64,000 nucleotides of DNA, from assembly GCA_041395905.1 (NCBI GenBank), contig JAWKZP010000021.1:29734-93733 (forward strand), read 5' to 3'. Position 1 is the first letter of the stretch; each line of letters begins with the position of its first letter. This document shows positions 50,129-59,618 of this stretch, piece after piece. Below the pieces are notes generated by a model. The model was not told where the DNA came from. It did not search any database and saw only the letters and a list, made by a program, of their open reading frames with translations. The DNA comes from UBA7803 sp041395905. GTDB taxonomy: Bacteria > Pseudomonadota > Gammaproteobacteria > Pseudomonadales > Azotimanducaceae. The position numbers and the translations under genes were made by a program.

Positions 50129-52198
50129 TCAGCCTCCCTTGCCGATGGTGGAAACCACCGTGATCTGTTTGTTGTCCGGAATCTCGTCGTAGGCGAGCAC
50201 GTGCACCACGCTGCGCGAGAACCGCACGAACCGGGCCAGCAATGCCCGGATGGCTCCGCTCACCAGCAGCACCGCCGGCTTGCCGGCAATCTCCTGACGT
50301 TCGGCGGCGGTCTGAACCGACTGCTGCAGGCGCTCCGCCATACCCGGTTCGATCATCGGCGCCTCGCCATTGCTGCTTTGTGCACGCGCCTGCATGAGCA
50401 GCTGTTCGAGCTCCGGATCCAGGGTGATGACATCCAGAGTCGGGCTCGCGCCGTAAATGTTCTGCACGATCAGGCGCCCCAGGGCGCTGCGCACGATGGC
50501 GGTCAGCTGCTCGGGATCCTTGATGCTCTGGCCGGCTTCGGCCAGGGTTTCGGCGATGGTGCGCATGTCGCGAATCGGTATCTTTTCGCGCAGCAGGTTC
50601 TGCAGCACCCGCAGCAGACCCGACAGCGAAATGCTGCCCGGCACCAGCTGCTCCGCCAGCTTGGGCGCGCTCTGGCCAAGCAGCTCGAGCAGCTGCTGGA
50701 CCTCATCGTGACCGAGCAGCTCGGCGGCATGATCCTGCATGACCTGATTGATGTGGGTAGCGATGACGGTGCTCGCGTCGACTACGGTGTAGCCGAGCGT
50801 CTGCGCACTTTCGCGGCGATCCCCGTCGATCCAGACAGCCTCCAGCCCGAACGCCGGATCGCGGGTCTCGATGCCTTCCACGCGGCCGAACACCTCGCCC
50901 GGATCGATGGCAAGCCAGCGATCGGGGTAGATCTCTGCTTCTGCGAGGGTCACGCCCATGAGCGAGAGCCGATAGCTGTTCGGCAGCAGATCCAGGTTGT
51001 CGCGGATGTGCACCGGCGCGACCAGAAAGCCGAGTTCCTGAGAGAGCTTCTTGCGCACGCCCTTGATCCGGCCCAGCAGCTCGCCGCCCTGCTGCTTGTC
51101 CACCAGGGGAATCAGACGGTAGCCGACTTCCAGTCCCAGCACGTCCAGAGGCGCAAGATCGTCCCACCGGACTTCCAGCGGCGCCTCGTCCGGGTCGACG
51201 GTGGGCTCGGTCGGCGCCGGCAGCGTTGCCTCCTGCTCACGACGCCGGCGAACCAGCCAGGCCCCACCCAGGGCCAGGCCGGCGAGCAGCAGGAACACCG
51301 CGTGCGGCATTCCGGGTACCAGACCAAGCACCAGCAGCACGATGCCCGCTACTGCCAGGGCCCGCGGGTCGTCGAACATCTGGCTCATGACCTGCTGGCC
51401 CATGTCGGACTCACCACTTACCCGGGTGACCATGATCGCGGCGGACGTGGACAGCAGCAGCGAGGGAATCTGCGCAACCAGACCATCGCCGATGGTCAGC
51501 AGGGTGTAATTCTCGATCGCCTGGGAAAACTCCAGGCCGTGCTGGGCCATACCGATGGTCAGGCCGCCGATGATGTTGATCAGCAGAATCAGAATGCCGG
51601 CTACGGCATCGCCACGCACGAACTTGCTGGCACCGTCCATCGCCCCGTAGAAGTCCGCCTCCTGACCCACTTCCTCGCGGCGCCGGCGAGCCTGTTCCTG
51701 ATCGATGACGCCGGCGTTGAGATCGGCGTCGATGGCCATCTGCTTGCCGGGCATGGCATCCAGGGTGAAGCGCGCGCTCACCTCCGAAATGCGACCGGCA
51801 CCCTTGGTGACCACCACGAAGTTGATGATCACCAGAATCACGAAAACCACCAGGCCGACGACGTAGTTGCCGCCCACGACCACCTCACCGAACGCCTGGA
51901 TGACGCGGCCGGCGGCATCACCGCCCTGGTGGCCCTCGAGCAGCACCACTCGCGTGGACGCCACGTTCAGCGCCAGACGCAGCAGCGTTGCCACCAGCAG
52001 AATCGTCGGGAACGCGGCGAAGTCCAGCGGTCGAAGCGCATAGACGCTGACCAGAACCACGACCAGGGCCAACGCGATGTTGAACGTGAACGATACGTCC
52101 AGCACCAGCGCGGGGACCTGCACGGTCATCAGCGCAAGCAGCAGCAACAGCAGCAGCGGAATGCCGATGCTGGTTCCCTTCAGTCCCAGCGCGTTCAT
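50129..52198 (-). CDS. flhA: Flagellar export apparatus protein FlhA
   Basis: A 689-residue FlhA: eight helices up to about residue 320, including the F-V-V-T-K-G-A-G-R-I-S-E-V-S-A-R-F segment that defines the FHIPEP family, a linker, then the cytoplasmic ring domain (to the end). It is the export gate for flagellar substrates and uses the proton motive force. Overlaps flhB by ATGA. Confidence 0.96.
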   Translation of the reverse strand: MNALGLKGTSIGIPLLLLLLLALMTVQVPALVLDVSFTFNIALALVVVLVSVYALRPLDFAAFPTILLVATLLRLALNVASTRVVLLEGHQGGDAAGRVIQAFGEVVVGGNYVVGLVVFVILVIINFVVVTKGAGRISEVSARFTLDAMPGKQMAIDADLNAGVIDQEQARRRREEVGQEADFYGAMDGASKFVRGDAVAGILILLINIIGGLTIGMAQHGLEFSQAIENYTLLTIGDGLVAQIPSLLLSTSAAIMVTRVSGESDMGQQVMSQMFDDPRALAVAGIVLLVLGLVPGMPHAVFLLLAGLALGGAWLVRRRREQEATLPAPTEPTVDPDEAPLEVRWDDLAPLDVLGLEVGYRLIPLVDKQQGGELLGRIKGVRKKLSQELGFLVAPVHIRDNLDLLPNSYRLSLMGVTLAEAEIYPDRWLAIDPGEVFGRVEGIETRDPAFGLEAVWIDGDRRESAQTLGYTVVDASTVIATHINQVMQDHAAELLGHDEVQQLLELLGQSAPKLAEQLVPGSISLSGLLRVLQNLLREKIPIRDMRTIAETLAEAGQSIKDPEQLTAIVRSALGRLIVQNIYGASPTLDVITLDPELEQLLMQARAQSSNGEAPMIEPGMAERLQQSVQTAAERQEIAGKPAVLLVSGAIRALLARFVRFSRSVVHVLAYDEIPDNKQITVVSTIGKGG

Positions 52199-53328
52199 TC
52201 TTCACCCTCCACGTAATACTCCGGCGGCACCTCGACGCGACCGAGATGCGGCGCGCTCGCCAGCTGTCCGCGCCGGTACTGCTGCAGCTGGTAGACGTAC
52301 GCGAGCACCTGGGCCACGGCCATGTACAGACCCGGCGGAATCTCGTCGCCGGCCCGTGTCGAGTAGTAGATGGCCCGCGCCAGCGGCGGCAGGCGCAACT
52401 GCGGCACGTTGCTGGACGCAGCGATCTCGCGGATACGGAACGCCATCTGATCGACTCCGCTGGCCAGCACCACGGGCGCACCCATGCTGGCGCTGTCGTA
52501 TTTGATCGCCACCGAGAAGTGCTCCGGGTTGGTGATTACGACGTCGGCCTCTGGCACCTGGGTCAGTTGCCGGCGCCCCGCGATCTCCTGCTGCAGCTGG
52601 CGGATGCGCGAGCGCACCTCGGGCTTGCCCTCGGTGTCCTTGTACTCGTCCCGGACTTCCTGCTTGGTCATGCGCAGCTGCTTGTTGAACTGGGCCACCT
52701 GAAACGGCACGTCGATGACCGCAATGAGCACGAGCGTGGAGCCGATCAGCAGCAGCGCGAGCATCACGATCCACAGCCCCGAGTCGATGGCATGCTCGAG
52801 CCCCAGGCTGCCGATATGCAGCAGATCGTTCATGACGTAACTGAGCGTCAACACCGCCACGCCGGCGATGAAGACGAACTTGGCCAGCGACTTGGCCAGC
52901 TCGACCAGGGCACGACTGGAGAAGATCCGCTTGAAGCCCTCGATGGGGTTCATGCGGCTGCCCTTGAATGCCAGCGACTTGCTCGAGAACACCAGGCCGC
53001 CAAGAGCGAGCGACGATCCCGCGCCGGCAAGCAGCAACACCACCAGCACCGGCAGCACCACGACGGTGGCTTCCCACGCCCCGAGCTGGAGCGCCTCCAG
53101 CCAATGTGCCCGCGGCTCGGCGGTGAGCTGAAAGACGCGGCGCGTCATCTCGTAAAGGCGGCCCGCGCCCCAGGGGGCAAATGCCATCAGCGCCAGCGCG
53201 CCGACGCTGACCAGAGCCATGGTGTTGAGCTCCCGCGACCGCGGAACCTGTCCTTCCTCCCGCGCCTTGCTGCGTTTGCGCGGGGTCGCCTCTTCTGTGC
53301 GATCTTCTGTCTGACTCTGCTCAGCCAT
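52195..53328 (-). CDS. flhB: Flagellar export switch protein FlhB
   Basis: A 377-residue FlhB: N-terminal R-T-E-E-A-T-P-R-K-R, four helices, then the autocleaved C-terminal domain. The cleavage motif, normally N-P-T-H, reads N-P-E-H at about 267-270 (T-N-P-E-H-F-S-V-A-I). If cleavage is still after N, the change at the third position is tolerated in some FlhB proteins; I cannot check. It switches export from rod/hook to filament with FliK. Confidence 0.95.
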   Translation of the reverse strand: MAEQSQTEDRTEEATPRKRSKAREEGQVPRSRELNTMALVSVGALALMAFAPWGAGRLYEMTRRVFQLTAEPRAHWLEALQLGAWEATVVVLPVLVVLLLAGAGSSLALGGLVFSSKSLAFKGSRMNPIEGFKRIFSSRALVELAKSLAKFVFIAGVAVLTLSYVMNDLLHIGSLGLEHAIDSGLWIVMLALLLIGSTLVLIAVIDVPFQVAQFNKQLRMTKQEVRDEYKDTEGKPEVRSRIRQLQQEIAGRRQLTQVPEADVVITNPEHFSVAIKYDSASMGAPVVLASGVDQMAFRIREIAASSNVPQLRLPPLARAIYYSTRAGDEIPPGLYMAVAQVLAYVYQLQQYRRGQLASAPHLGRVEVPPEYYVEGEE

Positions 53329-53331
53329 GAC

Positions 53332-54090
53332 TCACGCTGACCACCAGCCGGTGAACTCGAAGAACTCCCGGGAAAGCTGATCGAACTGAGGCAACCAGCC
53401 GTGCAGCGAGAACCACAGAATGAGCAGCCCGAACAGCAGGCTGAAGGGAAACCCCAGCGAGAAGATGTTCAGCTGCGGCGCGCTGCGGCTCATGACGCCG
53501 AACGCCAGATTGACCACCAACAGCGAGATGACCGCCGGCAGGGCGACGAGCACGCCGCCCATGAACATCCAGCCGCCGAGCCGGGCGATCTCGAACGCCA
53601 GCTGATCGAGCGGCAGCGAGGTGCCCACGGGAAACTGCTTGAACCCCGTGATCAGAACGTCGAGCAGCACCAGGTGGCCGTTCATGGCGATGAACGTCAA
53701 GGTAACCAGCATGAGGAAAAACTGGCTCAGGGCCGTGACCTGCACGCCGTTGCCGGGGTCCACCATGGCCGCGAAACCCAGGCCCATCTGCATGCCGATG
53801 AACTGGCCGGCCACAACGAACAGCTGGAAAAACACCATGGTGGCGAAGCCGAGACCGATGCCCGCAGTGAGCTGCACCGCCACCTGCACCATGAGCCCCA
53901 GCGTCAGATCGGTGAGCGGCGGCATCGCGGTGAGCAGCGGGCTCACGGCCAGTGATATCGCGAGCACCATGGCCACCTTCACCCGCGGCGAGATCAGCTG
54001 GTTGCCGAAGATGGGAACCACCATGGTGAATCCGCCCACCCGCAGCATCGCCCAGAACAACTGGCTGAACCAGGTGATGAACTGATCCAT
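53332..54090 (-). CDS. fliR: Flagellar export protein FliR
   Basis: A 252-residue FliR with six helices, starting M-D-Q-F-I-T-W-F and including G-L-G-F-A-A-M-V-D-P-G-N-G-V-Q-V, typical of the family. A GTG at 54102 is an alternative start. Part of the fliO-P-Q-R-flhB export gate operon. Confidence 0.94.
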   Translation of the reverse strand: MDQFITWFSQLFWAMLRVGGFTMVVPIFGNQLISPRVKVAMVLAISLAVSPLLTAMPPLTDLTLGLMVQVAVQLTAGIGLGFATMVFFQLFVVAGQFIGMQMGLGFAAMVDPGNGVQVTALSQFFLMLVTLTFIAMNGHLVLLDVLITGFKQFPVGTSLPLDQLAFEIARLGGWMFMGGVLVALPAVISLLVVNLAFGVMSRSAPQLNIFSLGFPFSLLFGLLILWFSLHGWLPQFDQLSREFFEFTGWWSA

Positions 54091-54107
54091 GTCCAGTACC
54101 ACGGCGC

Positions 54108-54377
54108 TCAGCCCAGCAGACCGGGAATGGAAGCGAACAGACGTTCGAAGAACTCCATGAGACGCGCCACGATCCACGGCCCGCCGACCATTATCGAGAT
54201 CAGGGTCGCCATGAGGCGCGGCAGAAAGCTGAGCGTCTGCTCGTTGATCTGCGTGGCCGCCTGGAACACCGACACCGCGAGGCCGACCAGCAGGCTCGGC
54301 ACCACCAGCAGCGCCACGATCACGAGCACCAGGAACAGCGCATCCCCGAACAGAGAAAGCACGTCGCCCGGTGTCAC
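54108..54377 (-). CDS. fliQ: Flagellar export protein FliQ
   Basis: An 89-residue FliQ with two helices and the hallmark Q-A-A-T-Q-I-N-E-Q-T-L-S-F-L-P. GTG start overlaps the fliP stop (GTGA). Confidence 0.95.
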   Translation of the reverse strand: MTPGDVLSLFGDALFLVLVIVALLVVPSLLVGLAVSVFQAATQINEQTLSFLPRLMATLISIMVGGPWIVARLMEFFERLFASIPGLLG

Positions 54378-55135
54378 GTCCAGCTCCCGAAGCTGCTGGC
54401 GAGCGTGCCCATGATCATCACCCAGCCGTCCACCAGCACGAACAACATGATCTTGAACGGCAGCGAAATGATCAGCGGTGACAGCATCATCATGCCCATG
54501 GACATCAGCACGCTGGCGACGACCATGTCGATGACCAGAAAGGGTATGAACAGCATGAAGCCGATCTGGAACGCGGTCTTCAGCTCGCTGGTCATGAACG
54601 CCGGCACCAGCACGAAGAATCCCACCTCCTCGGCGTCCGCAACCTGCTCATGCCCGGATATCCGTACGAACAGATCCAGATCCGCCTCGCGTGTCTGCGC
54701 CAGCATGAACTGCCGGAACGGCTGAGCCGCGCTCACCAGCGCTTCATCCGGCGCCATGGTTTCGCTCAGATAGGGCTGCAGCGCCACCTCGTTGACCTTG
54801 GTGAGCACCGGCGACATCACGAAGATGGTCAGAAACAGAGCGAGCCCCACCAGGATCTGGTTCGACGGCGTGCTCTGCAGCCCCAGCGCCTGGCGCAGGA
54901 TCGCGAACACGACGATGATCCGGGTGAACGCGGTGAGCATGATCACCGCCGACGGCAGCAGCGTCAGCGCGGTCATTACCGCGAGAATCTGCAGGCTGAC
55001 GCCGTAGCTCTGCTCGCCGTTACCGCTGTCGACGACGGTCAGCGCGGGAATCTCGGGCAGCGCCAGCGCCGCGGGTGCCCACAGGACAGCAATCAGCGCG
55101 AGCAGACGACTCAGGTTCAAGCCGATGCGCTTCAT
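54374..55135 (-). CDS. fliP: Flagellar export protein FliP
   Basis: A 253-residue FliP with an N-terminal signal peptide (cleavage after A-L-A), then helices with S-A-V-I-M-L-T-A-F-T-R-I-I-V-V and P-S-N-Q-I-L-V-G-L-A-L-F-L. Overlaps fliO by ATGA and fliQ by GTGA. Forms the core of the export gate with FliQ and FliR. Confidence 0.96.
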   Translation of the reverse strand: MKRIGLNLSRLLALIAVLWAPAALALPEIPALTVVDSGNGEQSYGVSLQILAVMTALTLLPSAVIMLTAFTRIIVVFAILRQALGLQSTPSNQILVGLALFLTIFVMSPVLTKVNEVALQPYLSETMAPDEALVSAAQPFRQFMLAQTREADLDLFVRISGHEQVADAEEVGFFVLVPAFMTSELKTAFQIGFMLFIPFLVIDMVVASVLMSMGMMMLSPLIISLPFKIMLFVLVDGWVMIMGTLASSFGSWT

Positions 55136-55440
55136 GTGCCACGCGCCTCGCGCAGCACTTTGTCGAAGCCTTCGCTGCCGGCCGGCTCCACACCGTCGAA
55201 CTCACCCAGGCTGCGGATGCTCTGCGGGTTCACGCCCAGCAGGATCTGACGATCTCTGACCTGTACCAGCAGCAGCCGCTCCTTGGGGCCGAGGAACGTG
55301 GAGGCGACTACGCGGATCTCTCCGCCTTCGCGAAAGCCGCCGCTGTTGATGCGCTTCATCACGTAGCCCAGGGCGAAGACCAGCCCCACCACCAGGCCCA
55401 GCGCCAGCACCACCTGCAGGATGTGTTCTCCGATTTCCAT
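55132..55440 (-). CDS. fliO: Flagellar export protein FliO
   Basis: A 102-residue FliO: one helix (V-V-L-A-L-G-L-V-V-G-L-V-F-A) and a cytoplasmic beta domain (A-S-T-F-L-G-P-K-E-R-L-L-L-V, then I-L-L-G-V-N). It stabilises FliP assembly. Overlaps fliP by ATGA. Confidence 0.92.
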   Translation of the reverse strand: MEIGEHILQVVLALGLVVGLVFALGYVMKRINSGGFREGGEIRVVASTFLGPKERLLLVQVRDRQILLGVNPQSIRSLGEFDGVEPAGSEGFDKVLREARGT

Positions 55441-55456
55441 GGCGCGCGCGGATCCG

Positions 55457-55807
55457 TCAGTTGATGCTCTGGATACGCCGTTCGGGACTGATCACGTCGA
55501 GCAGGCGCACGCCGAACTTGTCGTTCACTACCACAACCTCGCCGCGGGCGATGAGCGTGCCGTTGACGAGCACGTCCAGCGGCTCGCCGGCAGCTCGGGC
55601 GAGTTCCACCACGGAACCCTTGTTGAGCTGCAGCAACCGGCGGATGCTGATACTGGTGTTGCCTACCTCCATGGACAGCCGCACCGGTATGTCCAGGACG
55701 ACGTCGAGGTTCTGCGGGCGCTCGGCCTCGTCCAGCAGCGGACCATCGGCCACCGGGTCCGGGGCCGCGACGGCCTTCTGGTTGGGTTCGGTTGTTTGAG
55801 TGGTCAT
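55457..55807 (-). CDS. fliN: Flagellar motor switch protein FliN
   Basis: A 116-residue FliN with the SpoA domain (V-V-L-D-I-P-V-R-L-S-M-E-V-G, L-V-N-G-T-L-I-A-R-G-E-V-V-V). Part of the C-ring and FliH dock. 12 bp after fliM. Confidence 0.95.
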   Translation of the reverse strand: MTTQTTEPNQKAVAAPDPVADGPLLDEAERPQNLDVVLDIPVRLSMEVGNTSISIRRLLQLNKGSVVELARAAGEPLDVLVNGTLIARGEVVVVNDKFGVRLLDVISPERRIQSIN

Positions 55808-55819
55808 GGTGCTCTCCAG

Positions 55820-56806
55820 TTATCCGCGGGCCACGTTGTCGATAAACTCCAATGCCAGATTGCCGCGTGCCTCGCCGAGCTTGGCGTAGAATGCGGGGAT
55901 CTCGTTGGCGAGCACGAGATGCGCCTCGGGCATGTCCACCGGAATGACGTCTCCCACCTTGAGACCGACCAGATCACGCAGCTTGATCGTTCGTTCCGCC
56001 ACGGCGCAGCGCAGCGGCACGTTGGCGTGAAGCAGCGTGCGCTGCAGCGCCGGCGACCAGCCGGCGTCGCGCTCCAGCTCCTCGCTGCGAACCGTCGTGT
56101 CGAGCACGTCTCGGTAGGGTTCGAGCGCAGCGTAGGGCACGCTGACGTGCAGCTCCCCTGCCCCGCTGTCGAGCTCGATGTGATAGGTGTTGACCATCAT
56201 CGCCTCGTCGGGTGCGAAGGCGTTGATCAGAGCCGGATTGATCTCATGGCCAAGCGTCTCGATCCGCACCGGGAGCACCTCGCCCCAGGCCTGCGCGAGA
56301 TCGCGGAATACGATTTCGAGGACCCGCGAGATGATGCGCTTTTCCGTGGGCGTGAAGTCACGCCCCTCGATACTGATGTTGCGGCCGTCCCCGCCGAAGT
56401 ACTGATCGACCATGCGGAACACCAGCTTGGCATCCAGCGCCACTAGCCCCTGTCCGCCGAGGGGATTGAACTTCACCAGCGTGATGCTGGTCGGTACGTA
56501 GAGGCTTGCCGCGAACTCCGAGTAGTTGAGAACCTGCACGCCACCTGCCCCGACATTCACGCTGTAGCGCAGCAGCTCCTGAAGGTGCGTGCAAAGCTGG
56601 CGCGCAAACTTCTCACCGAGCAGCTCGAGCGTCGGCAGGCGGCCGCGCACCACCCGATCCTGGCTGGTGAGATCGTACCTCTGCACCTTCTGATCGATGC
56701 CGCTTTCCGACTCGGCCGCGTCCACCTCGCCGCTGCTCACGGTAGACAGCAGCGCGTCGATCTCCTCCTGGGTCAGAACGTCTTTGTCTCGGGTCGTGCC
56801 GCTCAT
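55820..56806 (-). CDS. fliM: Flagellar motor switch protein FliM
   Basis: A 328-residue FliM. The CheY-binding helix L-T-Q-E-E-I-D-A-L-L lies at the N-terminus, followed by the CheC-like middle domain (G-G-D-G-R-N) and C-terminal SpoA domain. A GTG at 56812 overlapping the fliL stop is an alternative start. C-ring rotor protein. Confidence 0.95.
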   Translation of the reverse strand: MSGTTRDKDVLTQEEIDALLSTVSSGEVDAAESESGIDQKVQRYDLTSQDRVVRGRLPTLELLGEKFARQLCTHLQELLRYSVNVGAGGVQVLNYSEFAASLYVPTSITLVKFNPLGGQGLVALDAKLVFRMVDQYFGGDGRNISIEGRDFTPTEKRIISRVLEIVFRDLAQAWGEVLPVRIETLGHEINPALINAFAPDEAMMVNTYHIELDSGAGELHVSVPYAALEPYRDVLDTTVRSEELERDAGWSPALQRTLLHANVPLRCAVAERTIKLRDLVGLKVGDVIPVDMPEAHLVLANEIPAFYAKLGEARGNLALEFIDNVARG

Positions 56807-56808
56807 GG

Positions 56809-57300
56809 TCACTGCATCACGAAGTTGTTGAGCAGAACGGACTGAACACCGTCGATCTGTGCCTGCTCGCGGAGCACGCCGTTGATCAGGTCGCGCAATC
56901 CCTCGCGCATGGATTCCTTGCCGCTGGCGGTCTGCAGCTCGTAGAAGTCGAGATCGGACAGATACGCCAGGATGCGGCTGCGGATCAGCGGAGTGTGAGT
57001 GATCAGGGCCTCGATGACGGCCGGATCCCTCGCCATCACCACCAGATCCGCCTGCAGCAGGCGCGACTTGCTGCCGGTGAGGTAATTGACGATGAACGCC
57101 GGGCGCAGGTTGTGATAAATCGCCGTCTGCGGCTTTGTCTCTACCTGCTCGGGCTGCGCCGCGTCAGACTGCGCGTCGTTCACGAAGTAGAGCGTGCCGG
57201 CCACGCTGCCAGCTACCGCGATGACGACCGCGACGGCGAACAGGATCAGCGTCCTGGCACCCCCTGGCTTCGCGGCCTGTTCGGTCTGTGCTTCTGCCAT
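56809..57300 (-). CDS. fliL: Flagellar basal body-associated protein FliL
   Basis: A 163-residue FliL with one N-terminal helix (L-I-L-F-A-V-A-V-V-I-A-V-A-G) and a periplasmic domain (L-R-P-A-F-I-V-N, then D-L-D-F-Y-E-L-Q-T-A-S-G-K). It supports the stator. First gene of the fliL-...-motD run. Confidence 0.92.
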   Translation of the reverse strand: MAEAQTEQAAKPGGARTLILFAVAVVIAVAGSVAGTLYFVNDAQSDAAQPEQVETKPQTAIYHNLRPAFIVNYLTGSKSRLLQADLVVMARDPAVIEALITHTPLIRSRILAYLSDLDFYELQTASGKESMREGLRDLINGVLREQAQIDGVQSVLLNNFVMQ

Positions 57301-57332
57301 GTCGGAATTCCGTCACCATTTCGTGGTTTGCA

Positions 57333-57363
57333 CGTCGATTTCTCGACGCTTGCCAGAAGTGTA
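57333..57363 (-). promoter_or_regulatory. Leader of the fliL operon
   Basis: On the minus strand TACACT (57358-57363) is a possible -10 box, followed by the hairpin CGTCGA-GAAA-TCGACG (57333-57348) with a GNRA loop, about 33 nt upstream of fliL. A clear -35 is not seen. The hairpin may stabilise the long mRNA or be a regulatory structure. Confidence 0.35.
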
Positions 57364-57505
57364 GAACGGATTCCGGAATTCGCCCGGCGCCGGCACCGAC
57401 ACACGGGAAATGAGTCGGACTACCGGCACCGGCCTGCTGCCCTGGCGGCGTCGGATTGACGATGCGGGTGGCCGGGGCGGCCCGGGCAGTCAGTTCAAGC
57501 AGTCG

Positions 57506-59446
57506 TCAGGCGTAGGCATCGATCGAGCCCCTGTCGACACCCCGGCGGTCCGCGGCAGCAGACGGTCCCGCGGCCGGGCCGGCGTCCGCCGACTCGACCG
57601 GGTAGCCGCCGGGCGCTCGGGCAGCGAGCGCCTGTCGCGACCGCGCCTCGCCACCGCCAGCCCCAGAGCCTGCGTCACCGGACATCGCACCGCCGCCGGC
57701 GTCATGACCCCTGGCCCAGCCGTCGCGAGCCCCTTCGCGGGAGCCGTCATGGCGTACGTCCACGCCGGCGAGACGGATGCCCATGTCCTGCAGCAGCTGA
57801 CGCAGGTGCGGCAGATGACCTTCGATGAGATCCCGAGCAGCGGTCTGCTGGGTGGTGAAGGCGAGGCTGAGCTCGTCGTTGCGCCAACGCAGGTGCACGT
57901 CCAGACGCCCGAGTTCCAGCGGATGCAGCTGCAGCCGCAGAGAATTGTGCTGTTGCGACTGCGCCTGCAGGATGCGTTCCACCAGCGCCTCGGCCCCACC
58001 ACCCGGCTGCGCTGCGCTCTGCGATTGCGCCGCCGTACTCCCAGGGTTGCCGATGCCGGTGTCCACCGGCGCCAGGCGCAGCGGCGATCCGGTCGCTACC
58101 GAGTCGACCGAAGCCACCGCGTCGACTCCAGCGTCGGCCGAGGTCGCGGCCGCAGCCGCCTGGGCTGCAGCGACGCCCAGCGCGCTCGCCCCCTGGGCGC
58201 TGCCGGCAGGACGTTCGCGCGTAAGCTTGAAAGAGCCGTTGCCGGCTCCTGGCGCGAGATTCGCCACCACGCTTGCAGTGGTCGCGGAAGCCGCGCCCGG
58301 CGCGGCGCTGCCGCCGGTTTCCTTCCGCTCACCGGTTGCCAAGCCAGCCACGGGTGACGAAGCGGCTCCCTCAGGCCGCGCCGGCAGCGGCCGCCCTGCG
58401 GCGGCGGCCGCCCCGCCATCCCCACTGAATACGCGCGCACGTTGCATACCGCCCTGCACCTGCGTCTGCAATTGCGACGAACCGGTGAGGTTCCCAGTCG
58501 GCCCGGTGCGCCCCGCGACAGTGCCGGGGTACGCAGACACGTTCGCGCCCGATTCTCCCGCGGTCGTCGCGATAGACGGGCTGGATCGGCTGCCGGCGCC
58601 TGGATCGGCAGCGTCGCGGCGATCCGCGGGCACGCCCGGCAGCTGCGCAGTCGCCGGTGAACCCTGTCCCGCACTCCTTGCGGCGAGAGGAACCGGCACC
58701 TGGCCGTCAGTCTGCGCAACTCCGGGCGGCGTCGCCTTCGAATCGGCAACCGCTGCCGCTGCACCCGCGATCGTCGCCGCGCCCGGCGCGGCCGGCAGCG
58801 GAGCGCCCGCAGGCGGCAGCGGGCCGGCAGCCGCCTGCCGTTCCGCCGCGACCGGCGGCAAGGTGCTGCCGCCTGCCGGCGGCTGGGCGACCCTGGTGCG
58901 CGTCGCCAGGGTGTCGCCGGCAGTCGTCGGCACCTGCGCACTGGCCCCTTGCCGGCTCAGAGAACCCTCGGCCGGGGCTGCATGCTCTGGTGCGGCTATC
59001 GGCTCAGCCGTGATCGCCACGGCCATGGGTACCGTGGTCGGATCGCCCGCAGCGATCACCGGATCCGCCGCAGCGCCCGCAAGCCGGTCCCGGTTCGATC
59101 CGTCTTCTCCAGCCGGCAACGGATCCTCACCATCCGCACGCTGCGGCGCTTCATCAGCCAAGGGCCGCGAGGCGCCGGGCGCTTCCGGGAGCGCCGCCTC
59201 GCGCCCAGCCACAGAGCCTGCGGCCCAGGCGTCAGCACCTGCTGCCTGCTTATCCAAAGCCGGGTCGCGCTGCGCCTGGTGCAGCACGGTGGAAAAATCA
59301 CCGCCCGCCGCTGCTCCGGGACCGGACGGCCCCGCTCCCGGGATGCGCGCGGCTGCACCCGCGGCTGCACCCGCGGCCGCACCCGGTCCCGATCCGGTAC
59401 CGACCGCATCCGGTCGATCCAGCAGAAGATTCAGCAGAGAGGTCAA
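57506..59446 (-). CDS. fliK: Flagellar hook-length control protein FliK
   Basis: A 646-residue FliK from TTG 59446 (L-T-S-L-L-N-L-L-L) with GGAG 9 nt upstream. The long middle is low-complexity Ala/Gly/Pro. The conserved C-terminal domain has L-R-L-Q-L-H-P-L-E-L-G-R-L-D-V and a final ordered helix (L-L-Q-D-M-G-I-R-L-A-G-V-D). Residues after about 610 are disordered. It is exported and signals hook completion to FlhB. Confidence 0.9.
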   Translation of the reverse strand: MTSLLNLLLDRPDAVGTGSGPGAAAGAAAGAAARIPGAGPSGPGAAAGGDFSTVLHQAQRDPALDKQAAGADAWAAGSVAGREAALPEAPGASRPLADEAPQRADGEDPLPAGEDGSNRDRLAGAAADPVIAAGDPTTVPMAVAITAEPIAAPEHAAPAEGSLSRQGASAQVPTTAGDTLATRTRVAQPPAGGSTLPPVAAERQAAAGPLPPAGAPLPAAPGAATIAGAAAAVADSKATPPGVAQTDGQVPVPLAARSAGQGSPATAQLPGVPADRRDAADPGAGSRSSPSIATTAGESGANVSAYPGTVAGRTGPTGNLTGSSQLQTQVQGGMQRARVFSGDGGAAAAAGRPLPARPEGAASSPVAGLATGERKETGGSAAPGAASATTASVVANLAPGAGNGSFKLTRERPAGSAQGASALGVAAAQAAAAATSADAGVDAVASVDSVATGSPLRLAPVDTGIGNPGSTAAQSQSAAQPGGGAEALVERILQAQSQQHNSLRLQLHPLELGRLDVHLRWRNDELSLAFTTQQTAARDLIEGHLPHLRQLLQDMGIRLAGVDVRHDGSREGARDGWARGHDAGGGAMSGDAGSGAGGGEARSRQALAARAPGGYPVESADAGPAAGPSAAADRRGVDRGSIDAYA

Positions 59447-59584
59447 ATGAGCAGGCTCCAGACAGGTTGTCGAACTCGGGTTGCGCGCCGCGGGCGCTGT
59501 CACCCCGGGGCCGCGGACAGGCGCCACCTCACCATCACGCCGTAGCACCTGGACGCAATTGCCAAGCAATTACCGGGCCACGCG

Positions 59585-59601
59585 GGCTGGAGACGTGCCA
59601 A
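59585..59601 (-). promoter_or_regulatory. Sigma-54-type promoter ahead of fliK
   Basis: TTGGCACG TCTC CAGCC on the minus strand has a full -24 element (TGGCACG) and GC at the -12 position, with the required 10 bp between GG and GC. The -12 box is otherwise poor. It lies about 140 bp upstream of fliK and just after the Hpt gene, so fliK-onward could be transcribed separately by sigma-54. Confidence 0.5.
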
Positions 59602-59618
59602 CGCGTTTGCGCAGGCAC

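Noticed and set aside
48806..52216. Very long open frame on the plus strand opposite fleN, flhF and flhA
   Set aside because: It is the mirror of real genes in GC-rich DNA: high His, Gln and Arg content, no domain, and the minus-strand genes are all canonical flagellar proteins.
57825..59450. Long plus-strand open frame opposite fliK
   Set aside because: Pro/Ala/Ser-rich antisense of the low-complexity FliK middle; no ribosome site or domain.
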